This document shows, in pieces, positions 7,902 to 17,641 of a stretch of 64,000 nucleotides of DNA. Every line of letters starts with the position of its first letter. Within the stretch, counting starts at the first letter, position 1. Origin of the DNA: Gordonia sp. OPL2 (GTDB lineage Bacteria; Actinomycetota; Actinomycetes; Mycobacteriales; Mycobacteriaceae); assembly GCF_003797825.1 (NCBI RefSeq), contig NZ_RKME01000007.1, positions 62,001 to 126,000 of the forward strand, in the 5' to 3' direction. The position numbers and the translations under genes were made by a program. The notes under the pieces are model-generated. The model was not told the origin of the DNA. It saw only the letters and a program-made list of their open reading frames with translations, and did not search any database.

Positions 7902-9143
7902 TCACGCCGCCGGCTGTACCGGGGCGTTCTTCAGTTCGCGCAAGGCTGTCCGCAATCCTCGTCGGCGCCCTGTCGTCGGATCGACGCCGAAGTGGTTCTG
8001 CATGCCCTCGCGCACGGCGAATCGGAGTTCCGAGGCAGTCTCCGGTGCGTCGTCGGACGTTGCCTTCAGCAGGGCGTTGGGCAGCGCGAGCTTCGCAATG
8101 GTCCGGAACGACTGGTAGTACTGATTCGCCAGCGAGCCTGTCGTGTACGGCAAGTCGTACTTGTCGCAGAGTTCGCGGACCCGAACACCGATCTCTTCGT
8201 AGCGATTGCTCGGCAGGTCGGGGAACAGGTGATGCTCGATCTGGTGGCTCAGATTGCCGCTCATGAACCGCATCAGCGGTCCGGCGCGGAAGTTGGCCGA
8301 CCCCAACATCTGTCGGAGATACCAGCGCGGCTGATCCTCGTTCTCGTACTCCTCGACGGTGAACTTCTCGGCTCCGTCCGGGAAGTGACCACAGAAGATC
8401 ACGCCATACGCCCAATAGTTGCGGATGATGTTGGACGTGAAGTTCGCCGCGATGGTGTACTTCCAGTTCTTGCCGGCGAGCGCAGGAAAGATGAGATAGT
8501 CCTTGGCGGCCTGCTTGCCGACCTTACGGCCGATGATCCGCAGATCCTTGAACGCCTGCCGGTAGGACTTCTCCTTGTTGCGCAGCTTCTCCGTCTCCAG
8601 ATGATGAAGTGCGACACCGTATTCGAAGAAGGTCCCGAGCGTGAGGTTGTAGATCGGGTTGCCGACGTTCCACCACTCCCACGGCTGATCGCGGGTGACA
8701 CGCAGGATGCCGTAGCCCACATCGTCATCCATCCCGACGATGTTCGTGTACTTGTGATGGACGAAGTTGTGCGAGTGCTTCCATTGGACGCTCGGACAGG
8801 TGGTGTCCCACTCCCACGACGACGAGTGGATCTCGGGGTCATTCATCCAGTCCCACTGCCCGTGCATCACGTTGTGGCCGAGTTCCATGTTCTCGATGAT
8901 CTTGGCCAGCCCGAGCATGGCCGTGCCCGCCACCCAAGCGGGTTTGCGATTGCTGAACATCAAAGCCAGCCGACCACCGGCGGCCAGACTCCGCTGGATG
9001 GTGATCGCGCGTCTGATGTATTTGGCGTCCTGCTCGCCGCGGGATTCTTCGATGTCGCGCCGGATCGCGTCGAGTTCAGCGCCGAGCGCGTCGACGTCGG
9101 CGTCGGTCAGGTGTGCATAGAGATCGATATCGGTGATGGCCAT
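7902..9143 (-). CDS. Acyl-CoA/fatty-acid desaturase, DesA3-like
   Basis: A membrane diiron desaturase of 413 residues. All three histidine boxes are present: GHNVMH near residue 95, HSHNFVHH near 130 and HQIEHH near 300. These bind the two irons that insert a double bond into an acyl chain. The mycobacterial relative DesA3 (Rv3229c) makes oleoyl-CoA from stearoyl-CoA using the reductase Rv3230c; the same pair is found here, with the reductase gene 8 bp upstream. ATG at 9143 is preferred to 9194: AGGGGG overlaps the reductase stop codon just before it, indicating translational coupling. The operon is probably controlled by the palindrome at 10285. Confidence 0.9.
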   Translation of the reverse strand: MAITDIDLYAHLTDADVDALGAELDAIRRDIEESRGEQDAKYIRRAITIQRSLAAGGRLALMFSNRKPAWVAGTAMLGLAKIIENMELGHNVMHGQWDWMNDPEIHSSSWEWDTTCPSVQWKHSHNFVHHKYTNIVGMDDDVGYGILRVTRDQPWEWWNVGNPIYNLTLGTFFEYGVALHHLETEKLRNKEKSYRQAFKDLRIIGRKVGKQAAKDYLIFPALAGKNWKYTIAANFTSNIIRNYWAYGVIFCGHFPDGAEKFTVEEYENEDQPRWYLRQMLGSANFRAGPLMRFMSGNLSHQIEHHLFPDLPSNRYEEIGVRVRELCDKYDLPYTTGSLANQYYQSFRTIAKLALPNALLKATSDDAPETASELRFAVREGMQNHFGVDPTTGRRRGLRTALRELKNAPVQPAA

Positions 9144-9151
9144 CGGGCCCC

Positions 9152-10264
9152 CTAGAGGTCGAGTGTGCATTCTCCGGACACGCTGCTGATGCATGTCTGG
9201 ATTCGTTCACCCTCACGGTGTTCCTCGCCGCTGCGCAGGTCGCGCACATATCCCCCGGCGAGAGGAACCACGCAGGTCTGACAGATGCCCATCCGGCAAC
9301 CGAATGGCATCTGGATGCCTTGCTCCTCGCCTGCTTCAAGGAGCGTGGTGGCACCGTCTATCTCGGCGGTCTTCCCCGATCTGGAGAAGGTCACCGTCCC
9401 ACCCTCGCCGCCGTGATCGGTCCGGGCGATGGCGAAACGTTCGATGTGGAGCTGGTCACGCAGCCCCTCTTCGGTGAAGCGCTCTTCGACGGTGTCGAGC
9501 ATTGCCACCGGGCCGCACGCCCAACACTGCCGGTCACGCCAGTCCGGGACCTCGGCATCGAGTTGTTCGATGTCGAACTTGCCCTGCTCGCGAGTCAGAC
9601 GCAACTGCAGGTCATAGGACAGGACGTCGACGTCCATCTTCTCGAGCTCGTCGAGAAAGATGACCTCGTCGCGCGTCGGCGCCGAGTGCACGTGCACGAT
9701 GTCGGGAATCGTCTCCCGCGAACGCAACGACCGCAACATCGACATGACCGGCGTGATACCGCTGCCGGCGGTCAGGAAGAGCACGCCGTCGGGCAGCGGC
9801 TCAGGGAGGTGGAAGTCTCCCTTCGGCGCAGCGAGACGGATGATCGTTCCGGGGCTGACGCCGTCGACGAGGTGTGTCGACAAGAAGCCGTCGGGATTGG
9901 CCTTCACGGTGATCGCGATGGTCTTGTCAGCCGACGCACCGATCGATGTCAGCGAATAGGACCTCCAGTGCCACCGTCCCCCGACCTGCAGGCCGATACC
10001 CACATACTGGCCGGGCTTGTACGAAGCCGGAAATCCCCACCCGGTTCGAATGGTGACGGTCGCCGAGTCCTCGGTCTCCCGCACCACCTCGATCACCCGT
10101 CCACGCAGCTCACGAGCGGTCCAGAGCGGATTGATCAGGTGGAGGTAGTCGTCGGGAAGGAGTGGCGTCGTGGCACGCGCGATCAACCCGCGCACAATAT
10201 TGACCTCGGGTTTCCGGGCCTCGACGTCGGCCGCGGGACGCTTGCTCCATTTCAATAGGTCCAT
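9152..10264 (-). CDS. Ferredoxin-NAD(P)H oxidoreductase, desaturase partner
   Basis: The 370-residue flavoprotein has an FAD domain (RSYSLTS near residue 110), an NAD(P)-binding domain (FLTAGSGITPVMSMLRSL near 175, CWACGPVAML near 260) and a C-terminal plant-type [2Fe-2S] domain whose cysteines are in FGCRMGICQTCVVPL plus a distal CISSVSG. It transfers electrons from NAD(P)H to the diiron centre of the desaturase encoded just downstream, as Rv3230c does for DesA3. GGGAGG lies before the ATG. The promoter region carries an 18-bp palindrome. Confidence 0.9.
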   Translation of the reverse strand: MDLLKWSKRPAADVEARKPEVNIVRGLIARATTPLLPDDYLHLINPLWTARELRGRVIEVVRETEDSATVTIRTGWGFPASYKPGQYVGIGLQVGGRWHWRSYSLTSIGASADKTIAITVKANPDGFLSTHLVDGVSPGTIIRLAAPKGDFHLPEPLPDGVLFLTAGSGITPVMSMLRSLRSRETIPDIVHVHSAPTRDEVIFLDELEKMDVDVLSYDLQLRLTREQGKFDIEQLDAEVPDWRDRQCWACGPVAMLDTVEERFTEEGLRDQLHIERFAIARTDHGGEGGTVTFSRSGKTAEIDGATTLLEAGEEQGIQMPFGCRMGICQTCVVPLAGGYVRDLRSGEEHREGERIQTCISSVSGECTLDL

Positions 10265-10284
10265 CAGGGACTCCTCCCAGTCCT

Positions 10285-10302
10285 TGTGTACGACTGTACA
10301 CA
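10285..10302. promoter_or_regulatory. Palindromic operator of the reductase-desaturase operon
   Basis: TGTGTACGACTGTACACA is a perfect 7-bp inverted repeat around GACT, 21 bp upstream of the reductase start. Size and symmetry fit a TetR-type repressor site, perhaps one sensing acyl-CoA. No TetR gene is present in the window, so the regulator is encoded elsewhere. Confidence 0.65.
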
Positions 10303-10404
10303 GAAACTATGGCCGCGGTCACAGGAAGGCTTCGGGCTGAACCCCTCTGCATAAAGTCTCAGCTGTCCTCAGGTTTCGCGCATGGAGTTCCCAGATTCAT
10401 CTCG

Positions 10405-10410
10405 TAGCGT
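10405..10410 (+). promoter_or_regulatory. -10 element, leaderless PAP2 gene
   Basis: TAGCGT is followed by 7 nt and ATG at 10418. No ribosome site lies before that ATG, so a leaderless transcript is likely, and this decides the start. Confidence 0.4.
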
Positions 10411-10417
10411 CGTCACC

Positions 10418-11314
10418 ATGACCGCAACTGTCGCTGCGCCGCGACCCAAGTCCCTCTCACGCGCAGCGCTGGTTGCGGTCACACTCGTCGCGACCGCAGC
10501 CGGCGTCTTCGCGCTATCGGTGTGGACACCCGCGGGTCAGCGGATCGACCAGTGGTTCCTCGAGGTCTGCCGGTCGCTGCCACCGGTCACCGAGCTTCCC
10601 GCCGCGCTCGGTGTCGAGGCCGTCACCAGTCCGCTCCTGTGGGTCGGCGTGGCTGTCGCCGTGATCGTGTTCAGTCAGTGTCGCCGGTTCGGCAGCCGCC
10701 GAGAGGCGCGCCGCGGTGTCGCGAGCACACTGACACTGCTGGCGTTCGCACCGCTCGCCATCCTCGGCGCACGCTTCCTGCGCGACCACGTGCTGACGCG
10801 TCCGCAACTGCACGCATGGATCTCGGAGACCGCGAACTCCGCTCCCAGTGGCCACGCCGCAGCGGCCACCGCGATCGTCGTCGTACTGGCTCTCGCCACA
10901 CCGCCGATCGTCCGGCCGATCACATTGGCCGTCTCCGGCACCTGGGCCGCCGTCATCGAGTTCGAGCTGGTCGCGTCCGGGTGGCACCGGCCCAGCGATG
11001 TCGTCATCTCCACGTTGTTGGTGATCGGGCTGGGCGTGCTGCTGCCCGACCCCTGGCAGTTCGCGTCGCGGCGAGCGCCACGATTCTGCGGCGCCATCGC
11101 GGGACTTGCGATCGTGGTGGCCGCCCCGACGATCGTCGCACTGCACTATCCGACGATCACGCAGATCGCTGCGGCCGGCGCGATCGCCACGATCATGGCC
11201 GTGGCCGTCGTCGCGCTGTCGTTCAACCCGGTCCGCTCCGACTCGCGCAATCGCAGATCCGAAACCGTTGCGCCCGAATCAGCCCCGTCCCTCGACTACG
11301 CTGACAGGATCTGA
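10418..11314 (+). CDS. PAP2-family membrane phosphatase
   Basis: A 298-residue polytopic membrane protein with the PAP2 active-site signatures in order: RFLRDHVLTRP near residue 118, SAPSGHAAAAT near 145 and GWHRPSDVV near 188. The His of PSGH and that of GWHRPSD are the expected catalytic pair. Family members dephosphorylate lipid phosphates such as phosphatidate, undecaprenyl pyrophosphate or decaprenyl-phosphoribose precursors; the substrate cannot be told from sequence. About seven membrane segments are visible. An ATG at 10382 is in frame, but 10418 fits the -10 spacing. Confidence 0.85.
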   Translation: MTATVAAPRPKSLSRAALVAVTLVATAAGVFALSVWTPAGQRIDQWFLEVCRSLPPVTELPAALGVEAVTSPLLWVGVAVAVIVFSQCRRFGSRREARRGVASTLTLLAFAPLAILGARFLRDHVLTRPQLHAWISETANSAPSGHAAAATAIVVVLALATPPIVRPITLAVSGTWAAVIEFELVASGWHRPSDVVISTLLVIGLGVLLPDPWQFASRRAPRFCGAIAGLAIVVAAPTIVALHYPTITQIAAAGAIATIMAVAVVALSFNPVRSDSRNRRSETVAPESAPSLDYADRI

Positions 11315-11357
11315 CCGACAAGATCTCACCGACCTCCCGATCGGAGTTGCGCCGACG

Positions 11358-12347
11358 ATGCCTCTCACGACGTCGAGGACACGACGAACTCCGCTGTGGT
11401 TGATCGCGACGGTCGTGATCGGGTTGGCACTGTCATCGTGCTCGTCGGACGACGACCCGTCTGCAGCCGATTCGACGACATCCGAAACCGAGCCCGTCAT
11501 CATGTCGACCGCCGAGGACGGCATCCGCATCGAGCGCATCGCGTATCCGACACGCGGTGACGCCGACCCCGACCAGAACTGGGGCGACTTCTATCTGCCG
11601 GCCGGCAAGCACGCCGCCGACACCGTCCCCCTCGTCGTCCTCATCCACGGCGGCTCATGGAAGTCGAAGCTCGACGCCCAGACGATGCGTCCGTACGCGC
11701 TCGACCTCGTCAAGCGCGGGATGGCGGTGTACAACGTCGAGTACCGGCGCGTCGGCTCGGGTGGCGGCTGGCCGACGACGTTCTCCGATGTCGCCGACGC
11801 ACTCGATCACGTGCCGGCGATCGACCGTCGTCATCCCGAGATCACCACCGACGACGAACTCGTCGTCGGGCACAGCGCCGGCGCACAGCTCGCGACCTGG
11901 TCGGGCACGCGGAACAAGCTGAACCCCAACGAACTCGGCGCCGATCCGAAGTTCCGCCCGACCCGGGTGGTGTCTCTGGCGGGCCCGTTGGACATGGTGT
12001 ACGCCGCGCACCACGGCAACGACCGCATCGTGACGGCACTGGGCGGGACCCCCGAACAGGTGCCCGACCGATACGCCTCGGTCGACCCGGTGCAGAACAT
12101 CGATCCGACGATGCCGGTCATCGCAGTGCACGGCGACAAAGACGCGCTGGTGCCGCCCATCCTCTCCGAGCGCTACATCGACGCGGTCGAACGCCAGAAC
12201 GGCATCGGGGACCTCGTGATCGCCCGCGGCGAGGATCACGTCTCCATCGTCAGCGCCGACTCCCGCGTCTACGGAACGATCCTCGACATCATCACCGACG
12301 CGTCCGGCAAGACGGTCGACCAGTTGGACGACCTGTACAGCAAGTGA
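11358..12347 (+). CDS. Alpha/beta-hydrolase lipoprotein (BD-FAE-like esterase)
   Basis: The 329-residue protein starts with a lipoprotein signal ending LALSSC (Cys28). The hydrolase domain has an HGGSW oxyanion-hole motif near residue 97, the nucleophile in GHSAG near 174, an acid in HGDKD near 258 and a His in EDHVS near 295. This layout is that of secreted carboxylesterases and kynurenine-formamidase-like enzymes acting outside the membrane. The frame is open from 11106, but only the ATG at 11358 gives a proper signal peptide; CGGAG lies about 12 nt upstream. The substrate is unknown. Confidence 0.85.
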   Translation: MPLTTSRTRRTPLWLIATVVIGLALSSCSSDDDPSAADSTTSETEPVIMSTAEDGIRIERIAYPTRGDADPDQNWGDFYLPAGKHAADTVPLVVLIHGGSWKSKLDAQTMRPYALDLVKRGMAVYNVEYRRVGSGGGWPTTFSDVADALDHVPAIDRRHPEITTDDELVVGHSAGAQLATWSGTRNKLNPNELGADPKFRPTRVVSLAGPLDMVYAAHHGNDRIVTALGGTPEQVPDRYASVDPVQNIDPTMPVIAVHGDKDALVPPILSERYIDAVERQNGIGDLVIARGEDHVSIVSADSRVYGTILDIITDASGKTVDQLDDLYSK

Positions 12348-12360
12348 TCTCCGCCGGTGT

Positions 12361-13338
12361 TCAGCGCGGCCAGACCACCCGCTGTACCTCCCGGCCGTCG
12401 ACGAGCCGCGCGATGTTGTCGGCGATGTCGTGAACACGACCGACGAAGGTGTCGCGGGTGACCCCAGACGTGTGCGGCGTCATCAGCAGATTCGGTAGTT
12501 CGGCGAACGGGAGGTCGGCGGGCTCAGTGGTGTCTCCACCGCTCGGATATCGATACCAGACGTCGATGGCGGCGCCACCGATCACGTTGTCGCGCAACGC
12601 CTCGTACAGCGAGCGTTCGTCGACCAGCGGACCGCGGCCCACGTTGATCAGGATGCCCTGCGGTCCCACCAGTTCCAGCTCGGCGGATCCGATCATGCCG
12701 GTGGTGTGATCGGTAAGCGGCGCGGACACGACGACCACGTCCGACTCCTTCAGCAACCGCCCGAGGTCTGACGTGTCGCTGTACCAGTCGAGTCCGGTGT
12801 CGTCGGCGACGCTGCCCGAGCCGGTGACCGCGCACCCGCGCGCGCCGAGCGCACCGAGCACGTCGGCGGTACGTCGACCAATGTGTCCGAAGCCCACGTA
12901 GCCGACCATGGCATCACGCATCGTGAACGGTTGCGGCACACCATCCTGGTAGACCGCCGTCGCCCAGACCCCGTCCCGCAGTGCGGCGTCCTGCCGGAGC
13001 AATCCGCGTCGTAACAGGACCGCGGTGGCCATCACGTACTCGGCGATCGAGTCCTCGTGGTGGAAGGTGTTGGCGACCAGCGTGGCCGGTGGTAGGTCGC
13101 CGAAAGCGACCTTGTCGGTGCCCGCCCCCACGATGTGCACCAACCGTAGGTGCTCGCCGGCGCGCGCCATCGCCGGCGTCACCCGGCCACCCAGATACAC
13201 CTGCGCGTCGTGGAGATCTGCCGCGATCGCGCCCTCGTCGAACCGCTCATGCCAGGACAGCGTCACACCGTCGGGCATGAGTGACTCCACGAGATTCCGA
13301 TGTGGGAGCAGATTCCGTTCGCCCACGACCACTTTCAT
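12361..13338 (-). CDS. D-isomer-specific 2-hydroxyacid dehydrogenase
   Basis: The 325-residue enzyme has an NAD-binding Rossmann core (YVGFGHIGRR near residue 150), the catalytic Arg in NVGRGPLVDE near 232, a Glu further on and the catalytic His in MTPHTSG near 292. It reduces 2-oxo acids or oxidises 2-hydroxy acids. It is the last gene of the minus-strand operon that starts at 21179, 34 bp after glucarate dehydratase, which suggests a role in processing a hydroxy-diacid or its breakdown product. GTG at 13341 is an equally possible start. It converges on the lipoprotein hydrolase with 13 bp between. Confidence 0.85.
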   Translation of the reverse strand: MKVVVGERNLLPHRNLVESLMPDGVTLSWHERFDEGAIAADLHDAQVYLGGRVTPAMARAGEHLRLVHIVGAGTDKVAFGDLPPATLVANTFHHEDSIAEYVMATAVLLRRGLLRQDAALRDGVWATAVYQDGVPQPFTMRDAMVGYVGFGHIGRRTADVLGALGARGCAVTGSGSVADDTGLDWYSDTSDLGRLLKESDVVVVSAPLTDHTTGMIGSAELELVGPQGILINVGRGPLVDERSLYEALRDNVIGGAAIDVWYRYPSGGDTTEPADLPFAELPNLLMTPHTSGVTRDTFVGRVHDIADNIARLVDGREVQRVVWPR

Positions 13339-13372
13339 CACGCGGTCACCCCGATCGGATCGTTCACCGGAG

Positions 13373-14725
13373 TCAGCTCCGCACCAGCGCGGGACGTTTG
13401 CTGTCGAAAGCCCAGTCCGGCACGAGGAACTGCATGCCGATCGCGTCGTCGCGGGCTCCCAGACCTTCCGCGCGATAGAGCGCGTGGGCGGCCTCCACCT
13501 GATCCATGTCGAGGTCGACGCCGAGTCCCGGCCGCTGCGGCACCGTCAGATGACCGTCGACGATCTCGAAGGGCTCTCGGGTGAGTCGTTGCCCGTCCTG
13601 CCAGATCCAGTGGGTGTCGATCGCGGTGATGTCCCCCGGCGCGGCGGCCGCGACGTGGGTGAACATCGCCAAGGACACGTCGAAGTGATTGTTGGAGTGC
13701 GATCCCCACGTCAGGCCCCACGCGTCACACAGTTGCGCGACACGAACCGACCCGGCCATCGTCCAGAAGTGCGGGTCCGCCAGCGGGATGTCGACGGCAC
13801 CGGTGCGGATGGTGTGACCCAGTTCCCGCCAGTCCGTCGCGATCATGTTGGTGGCGGTGGGCAACCCGGTCGCCCGCTTGAACTCCGCCATCACCTCGCG
13901 CCCGGAGAATCGCCCCTCGGGCCCGACCGGATCCTCGGCGTAGGCGACGACGTCCCGCAGACGGCGGCCGATGCGGATCGCGTCCTGCAGGAGCCAGCCC
14001 CCGTTGGGATCGAGGGTGACACGGGCCGACGGGAACCGCTCGGCGAGCGCGGTCACCACGTCGGCCTCCTCATCCGGTGCCAGGACTCCGCCCTTGAGCT
14101 TGAAATCGGCGAATCCGTAGCGCTTCTGGGCGGCCTCGGCCAGGGCGACGACGCTGTCGGCATCGAGCGCTTCCTGGTGACGCAGTCGCAACCAGTCGTC
14201 TGTCTCGTCGGCACCGTCGGCGTAGTCGAGAGTGGTCTTGGTTCGGTCACCGACGAAGAACAGGTAGCCCAGCGCTGCGACCCGGTCGCGCTGCTGCCCT
14301 TCACCGAGGAGCGCGGCGACGGGCACCTGGAGATGCTGGCCGAGCAGGTCCAGCAATGCCGACTCGACCGCGGTGACCGCATGGATGGTGATGCGCTGAT
14401 CGAAGGTCTGATCGCCACGACCGCCCTTGTCGCGGTCGGCGAAGGTGCGCCGCATGTCCTGCAGCACCGCGTTGAACTCCCCGATCCCCCGCCCCTCGAC
14501 GATGGGCCGGGCGTCGTCGAGGGTGGTGCGGATCGGCTCACCCCCGGGCACCTCGCCGACACCCTGATGGCCCTCGGAGTCGGTGAGGATGACCAGATTC
14601 CGGGTGAAGAACGGCGCGTGCGCACCGGAGAGATTGAGCAGCATGCTGTCCCGGCCGGCGACCGGCACCACACGCATCTCGGTGACCACCGGGGTGGTCG
14701 TTGTTGTGGTCGTCGGTGACGTCAT
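13373..14725 (-). CDS. gudD: Glucarate dehydratase
   Basis: This enolase-superfamily enzyme dehydrates D-glucarate (often also L-idarate) to 5-dehydro-4-deoxyglucarate. The 450-residue sequence keeps the family's catalytic set: Lys-x-Lys in DFKLKGG near residue 212, metal ligands in TLDPNGGW and AYAEDP, the Asn in ATNMIATDW and the His in [12 protein letters not shown]. The match to proteobacterial GudD is close along the whole length, including the C-terminal [15 protein letters not shown] at 14725 with GAAAGGA upstream is chosen over the longer open frame. It is in an operon with a TauE permease and an oligopeptide-type ABC importer. Confidence 0.93.
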   Translation of the reverse strand: MTSPTTTTTTTPVVTEMRVVPVAGRDSMLLNLSGAHAPFFTRNLVILTDSEGHQGVGEVPGGEPIRTTLDDARPIVEGRGIGEFNAVLQDMRRTFADRDKGGRGDQTFDQRITIHAVTAVESALLDLLGQHLQVPVAALLGEGQQRDRVAALGYLFFVGDRTKTTLDYADGADETDDWLRLRHQEALDADSVVALAEAAQKRYGFADFKLKGGVLAPDEEADVVTALAERFPSARVTLDPNGGWLLQDAIRIGRRLRDVVAYAEDPVGPEGRFSGREVMAEFKRATGLPTATNMIATDWRELGHTIRTGAVDIPLADPHFWTMAGSVRVAQLCDAWGLTWGSHSNNHFDVSLAMFTHVAAAAPGDITAIDTHWIWQDGQRLTREPFEIVDGHLTVPQRPGLGVDLDMDQVEAAHALYRAEGLGARDDAIGMQFLVPDWAFDSKRPALVRS

Positions 14726-14798
14726 GAGATGTCCTTTCGGCGAAAGTTTCGATAGAGGCTGAGGCGGTCGGTTCGGCAGGGTCTGCGTCGTAGGGCTG

Positions 14799-15518
14799 TC
14801 AGAACAACAGCTGCTGGCCGATGAGGAGAACCGCGCCGAGACTGGAGACGACGATCGACACCGTCCGCAACCGCTTCTTGTCGAGGACACGATTGACGTA
14901 GCGGGACGCGACGAAGCCGAGCATCACGGCCGGGATGAGCGCGACGAAGACCCACAGGAGGTCGGTGTGCAGACTTCCGGTGGCGGCCAGCGCCGCCAAC
15001 GACATCAGGCTGCCGATCAGGAAGAAGGCACTGAGATTGCTCCGCACCCGGGCATTCTCGGCGCCCGAGTACACCAACGCCATCGGTGGGCCGCCGATGG
15101 AGGTGGCGGTGCCGAGCAGCCCGGATGCCGCGCCGGCGGTGGCGAGGTTGCGCCGCATCGGCGCCGGCTGCCAACCGGCGGTGGCGAGGGCGACCCCGCC
15201 CAGCACCACTCCGGCGAGGAGCAGCGACAACCCGCGCGTCGGCAGCCAGACGAGAAGCAGTGCGCCGGCGATGGTTCCCGGAATACGGCCGATCAGCGCC
15301 CATCCGGTGCCCCGGAGGTCGAGGCTCTCGCGTTCCCGGATGACGACCATCAACGTGACGATGGTGGCCGACGCGATGAGTGTGCCGGGCAGGAGTGCAG
15401 GCTCGATCAGCGCCACCACGGGCGCCGCGAGCATGCCCATGCCGAAGCCGATCGACGCCTGCATGCAGGACGCCAGGAACACGGCGACGGCGATGACCAC
15501 GAACGTCACGACGCTCAC
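14799..15518 (-). CDS. TauE/SafE-family membrane permease
   Basis: A 239-residue integral membrane protein with about seven or eight hydrophobic segments and the family motif pattern [15 protein letters not shown] near the start and [18 protein letters not shown] in the middle. TauE/SafE proteins export or import sulfonates, sulfite or other organic anions. In this operon, between an ABC importer and glucarate dehydratase, an organic-acid substrate is likely, but that is inference. Two GTG starts are possible; 15518 is 22 bp after the preceding gene, whereas 15593 would overlap it by 53 bp and add a Pro/Ser-rich leader. The start is uncertain. Confidence 0.8.
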   Translation of the reverse strand: MSVVTFVVIAVAVFLASCMQASIGFGMGMLAAPVVALIEPALLPGTLIASATIVTLMVVIRERESLDLRGTGWALIGRIPGTIAGALLLVWLPTRGLSLLLAGVVLGGVALATAGWQPAPMRRNLATAGAASGLLGTATSIGGPPMALVYSGAENARVRSNLSAFFLIGSLMSLAALAATGSLHTDLLWVFVALIPAVMLGFVASRYVNRVLDKKRLRTVSIVVSSLGAVLLIGQQLLF

Positions 15519-15540
15519 CGTGTTCTCGTCATGGCTGCCG

Positions 15541-16617
15541 TCATGCGACGGTGGGCATGGCGACGGCGGGCATGCCGAGCCCGACTCGTCCACGCGGGTG
15601 GTAGCACTCGGCGATGTGTCCCGGCTCGTGGGAGTCGGTCACCGTGGGCGGGATGTCGGTCGCGCACACGTCCGTCGCGTGGGCGCAGCGGGTACGGAAT
15701 CGGCAGCCCGACGGCGGGTTGAGCGGCGACGGCACCTCCCCGCTGAGCAGGATGCGCTCGCGTCGGGTGGCGGCGTCGAGAGTGGGCGCCGCCGACATCA
15801 ACGCCTCGGTATACGGATGTGCCGGATGGTCGAACACCGCTTCGGTGCTGCCGGTCTCGACGATCCGCCCGAGGTACATCACGGCGACACGGTCGGCGAC
15901 GTGACGCACCACCGACAGGTCGTGTGAGATGAAGATGTAGGAGATGTCGAGTTCCTGCTGCAGTTCGTTGAGCAGGTTGAGGACCTGTGCCTGCACCGAG
16001 AGATCGAGCGCCGACACCGGCTCGTCGCAGATGATGACCTCGGGATTGAGCGCGAGAGCCCGGGCGATGCCGAGCCTCTGGCGCTGGCCGCCGGAGAACT
16101 CCTGCGGGCTGCGGTGTTCGTCGCTCGGTCGCAGTCCGACGAGGTGCAGCAGTTCCCGGACCCGCGCCGCGCGGTCACGTTTGCGGGGATAGAGGTCCTT
16201 GTGGGTACGCCACGGCTCGGCGATGATGTCGGCCGCGGTCATCCGATTGTTCAGCGACGCATACGGATCCTGGAACACCATCTGGACCTTGCGCCGCAGA
16301 GCCAGGAGATTCTTGCCCTTGAGCCGGTAGGGATCGGTGCCGTCCCAGCGCACGGTGCCCGCATCAGGGCGTTCGAGCATCATCAGGGTGCGGGCGAGAG
16401 TGGATTTGCCGCAGCCGGATTCACCGACCAGGCCGAGGGTCTCACCGCGCTTGAGGTCGAGATTGATGCCGTCGAGGGCCCGCAGTTGCTTGCGGCCGCC
16501 CTTGCCGGAGACCGCGAACGTCTTGCCGACGTCCCGGACCTCGAGGACTTGTGCGTCGGACGAGGTGGCGCCGGACGAGGTGGTGCCGCGGGTGCGGGCG
16601 GTGGTGGTCTCAGACAT
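15541..16617 (-). CDS. Oligopeptide-type ABC transporter ATPase (OppF/DppF-like)
   Basis: The 358-residue ATPase has Walker A GESGCGKST, the signature SGGQRQRLGIARAL and Walker B VIICDEPVSALD. It ends in the oligopeptide/dipeptide-type C-terminal extension with the cysteine cluster CRFRTRCAHATDVC and a late Cys in ECYHP, which in this family can hold an iron-sulfur cluster. It pairs with the ATPase encoded upstream, whose stop codon overlaps this start by 8 bp. A Ser/Thr/Ala-rich stretch precedes the domain. It powers import of the ligand bound by the lipoprotein encoded at 19605-21179. Confidence 0.9.
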   Translation of the reverse strand: MSETTTARTRGTTSSGATSSDAQVLEVRDVGKTFAVSGKGGRKQLRALDGINLDLKRGETLGLVGESGCGKSTLARTLMMLERPDAGTVRWDGTDPYRLKGKNLLALRRKVQMVFQDPYASLNNRMTAADIIAEPWRTHKDLYPRKRDRAARVRELLHLVGLRPSDEHRSPQEFSGGQRQRLGIARALALNPEVIICDEPVSALDLSVQAQVLNLLNELQQELDISYIFISHDLSVVRHVADRVAVMYLGRIVETGSTEAVFDHPAHPYTEALMSAAPTLDAATRRERILLSGEVPSPLNPPSGCRFRTRCAHATDVCATDIPPTVTDSHEPGHIAECYHPRGRVGLGMPAVAMPTVA

Positions 16618-17641
16618 TGCTGATCTCCTCCGAGAAGTGGCAGGCCGCCTTGCGTGATGTTCCGTGATCGGAACCGACGTCGGACAGGACGGGACGTTCC
16701 TGGACGCATCGGGCGCGGGCCAGCGGGCAGCGCGCCTGGTAGACGCAACCAGACGGGATCGAGTGCAGGTCGGGCGGCGTGCCGCCGATCGACTTGAGGT
16801 CGGCGCCCCGTTCGGCACTCACCGGCACCGAGTCGAGCAGGCCCTTGGTGTAGGGATGCCGCGGGTTGCCGAACACCTCGGCCACCGGGCCGGTCTCGAC
16901 GACGTTGCCCGCGTACATGATCGCGACCCGGTCGGCTTGCTCGGCGACGAGGGCGAGGTCGTGGGTGATGAGGACGACGGCCATGTCGTGCTCACTGCGC
17001 AGGCGCTGCAGCAGCGCCATGATCTGGGCCTGCACGGTGACGTCGAGAGCGGTCGTCGGCTCGTCGGCGAGCAGTACCTTCGGGCTCAGCGCCACGGCCA
17101 TCGCGATCAGCAGGCGCTGGCGCATGCCGCCGGAGAACTGGTGTGGATACGAGTCGACCCGCGATTCCGGTTCGGGGATGCCGACGTGCCGCATCAGTTC
17201 GATGGCCTCGTGGCGGGCCTTCTTCCGCGACATCTTGCGATGGATGCGGAACGGTTCGGCGAGCTGTGTGCCGACGGTGTAGACGGGATTGAGCGCGGTC
17301 AGCGCGTCCTGGAAGACGATGGCCAGCTCCGTACCCGCGAGCCGGCGTCGGACGGACTCCTTGGCGGTGACCAGGTCGACGTCGTCGAGCGTGATCGCGC
17401 CGTCGGCGATCGAGGCGATCGGGTCGAGCAGACCGACGAGAGCCTGCGCGGTCATCGACTTGCCGCATCCGGATTCACCGAGCAGAGCCAGGGTTTCGCC
17501 GCGGCGGGCGCGGAAGGACACATGGTCGACGGCACGGACGGTGCCGGTCGGGGTGCGCAGGTCGACGGTCAGATCGGTGACATCGAGCGCGACGCGGTCG
17601 TCGGTGCCGGCGTCGGGCGCCTCGAGGGCGGGAGCACTCAT
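16610..17641 (-). CDS. Oligopeptide-type ABC transporter ATPase (OppD/DppD-like)
   Basis: The 343-residue ATPase has Walker A GESGCGKSM, signature SGGMRQRLLIAMA and Walker B VLLADEPTTALD, and the C-terminal extension with CVYQARCPLARARC. The nucleotide-binding loop ends in Met rather than Thr/Ser after the Lys-Ser, which is common in OppD. The ATG at 17641 overlaps the permease stop codon (ATGA). The open frame continues far upstream, but only as an arginine-rich shadow of the permease gene. Confidence 0.9.
   Translation of the reverse strand: MSAPALEAPDAGTDDRVALDVTDLTVDLRTPTGTVRAVDHVSFRARRGETLALLGESGCGKSMTAQALVGLLDPIASIADGAITLDDVDLVTAKESVRRRLAGTELAIVFQDALTALNPVYTVGTQLAEPFRIHRKMSRKKARHEAIELMRHVGIPEPESRVDSYPHQFSGGMRQRLLIAMAVALSPKVLLADEPTTALDVTVQAQIMALLQRLRSEHDMAVVLITHDLALVAEQADRVAIMYAGNVVETGPVAEVFGNPRHPYTKGLLDSVPVSAERGADLKSIGGTPPDLHSIPSGCVYQARCPLARARCVQERPVLSDVGSDHGTSRKAACHFSEEISNV

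Noticed and set aside
13025..14719. 564-residue open frame opposite glucarate dehydratase
   Set aside because: Antisense shadow of a gene with full catalytic motifs.
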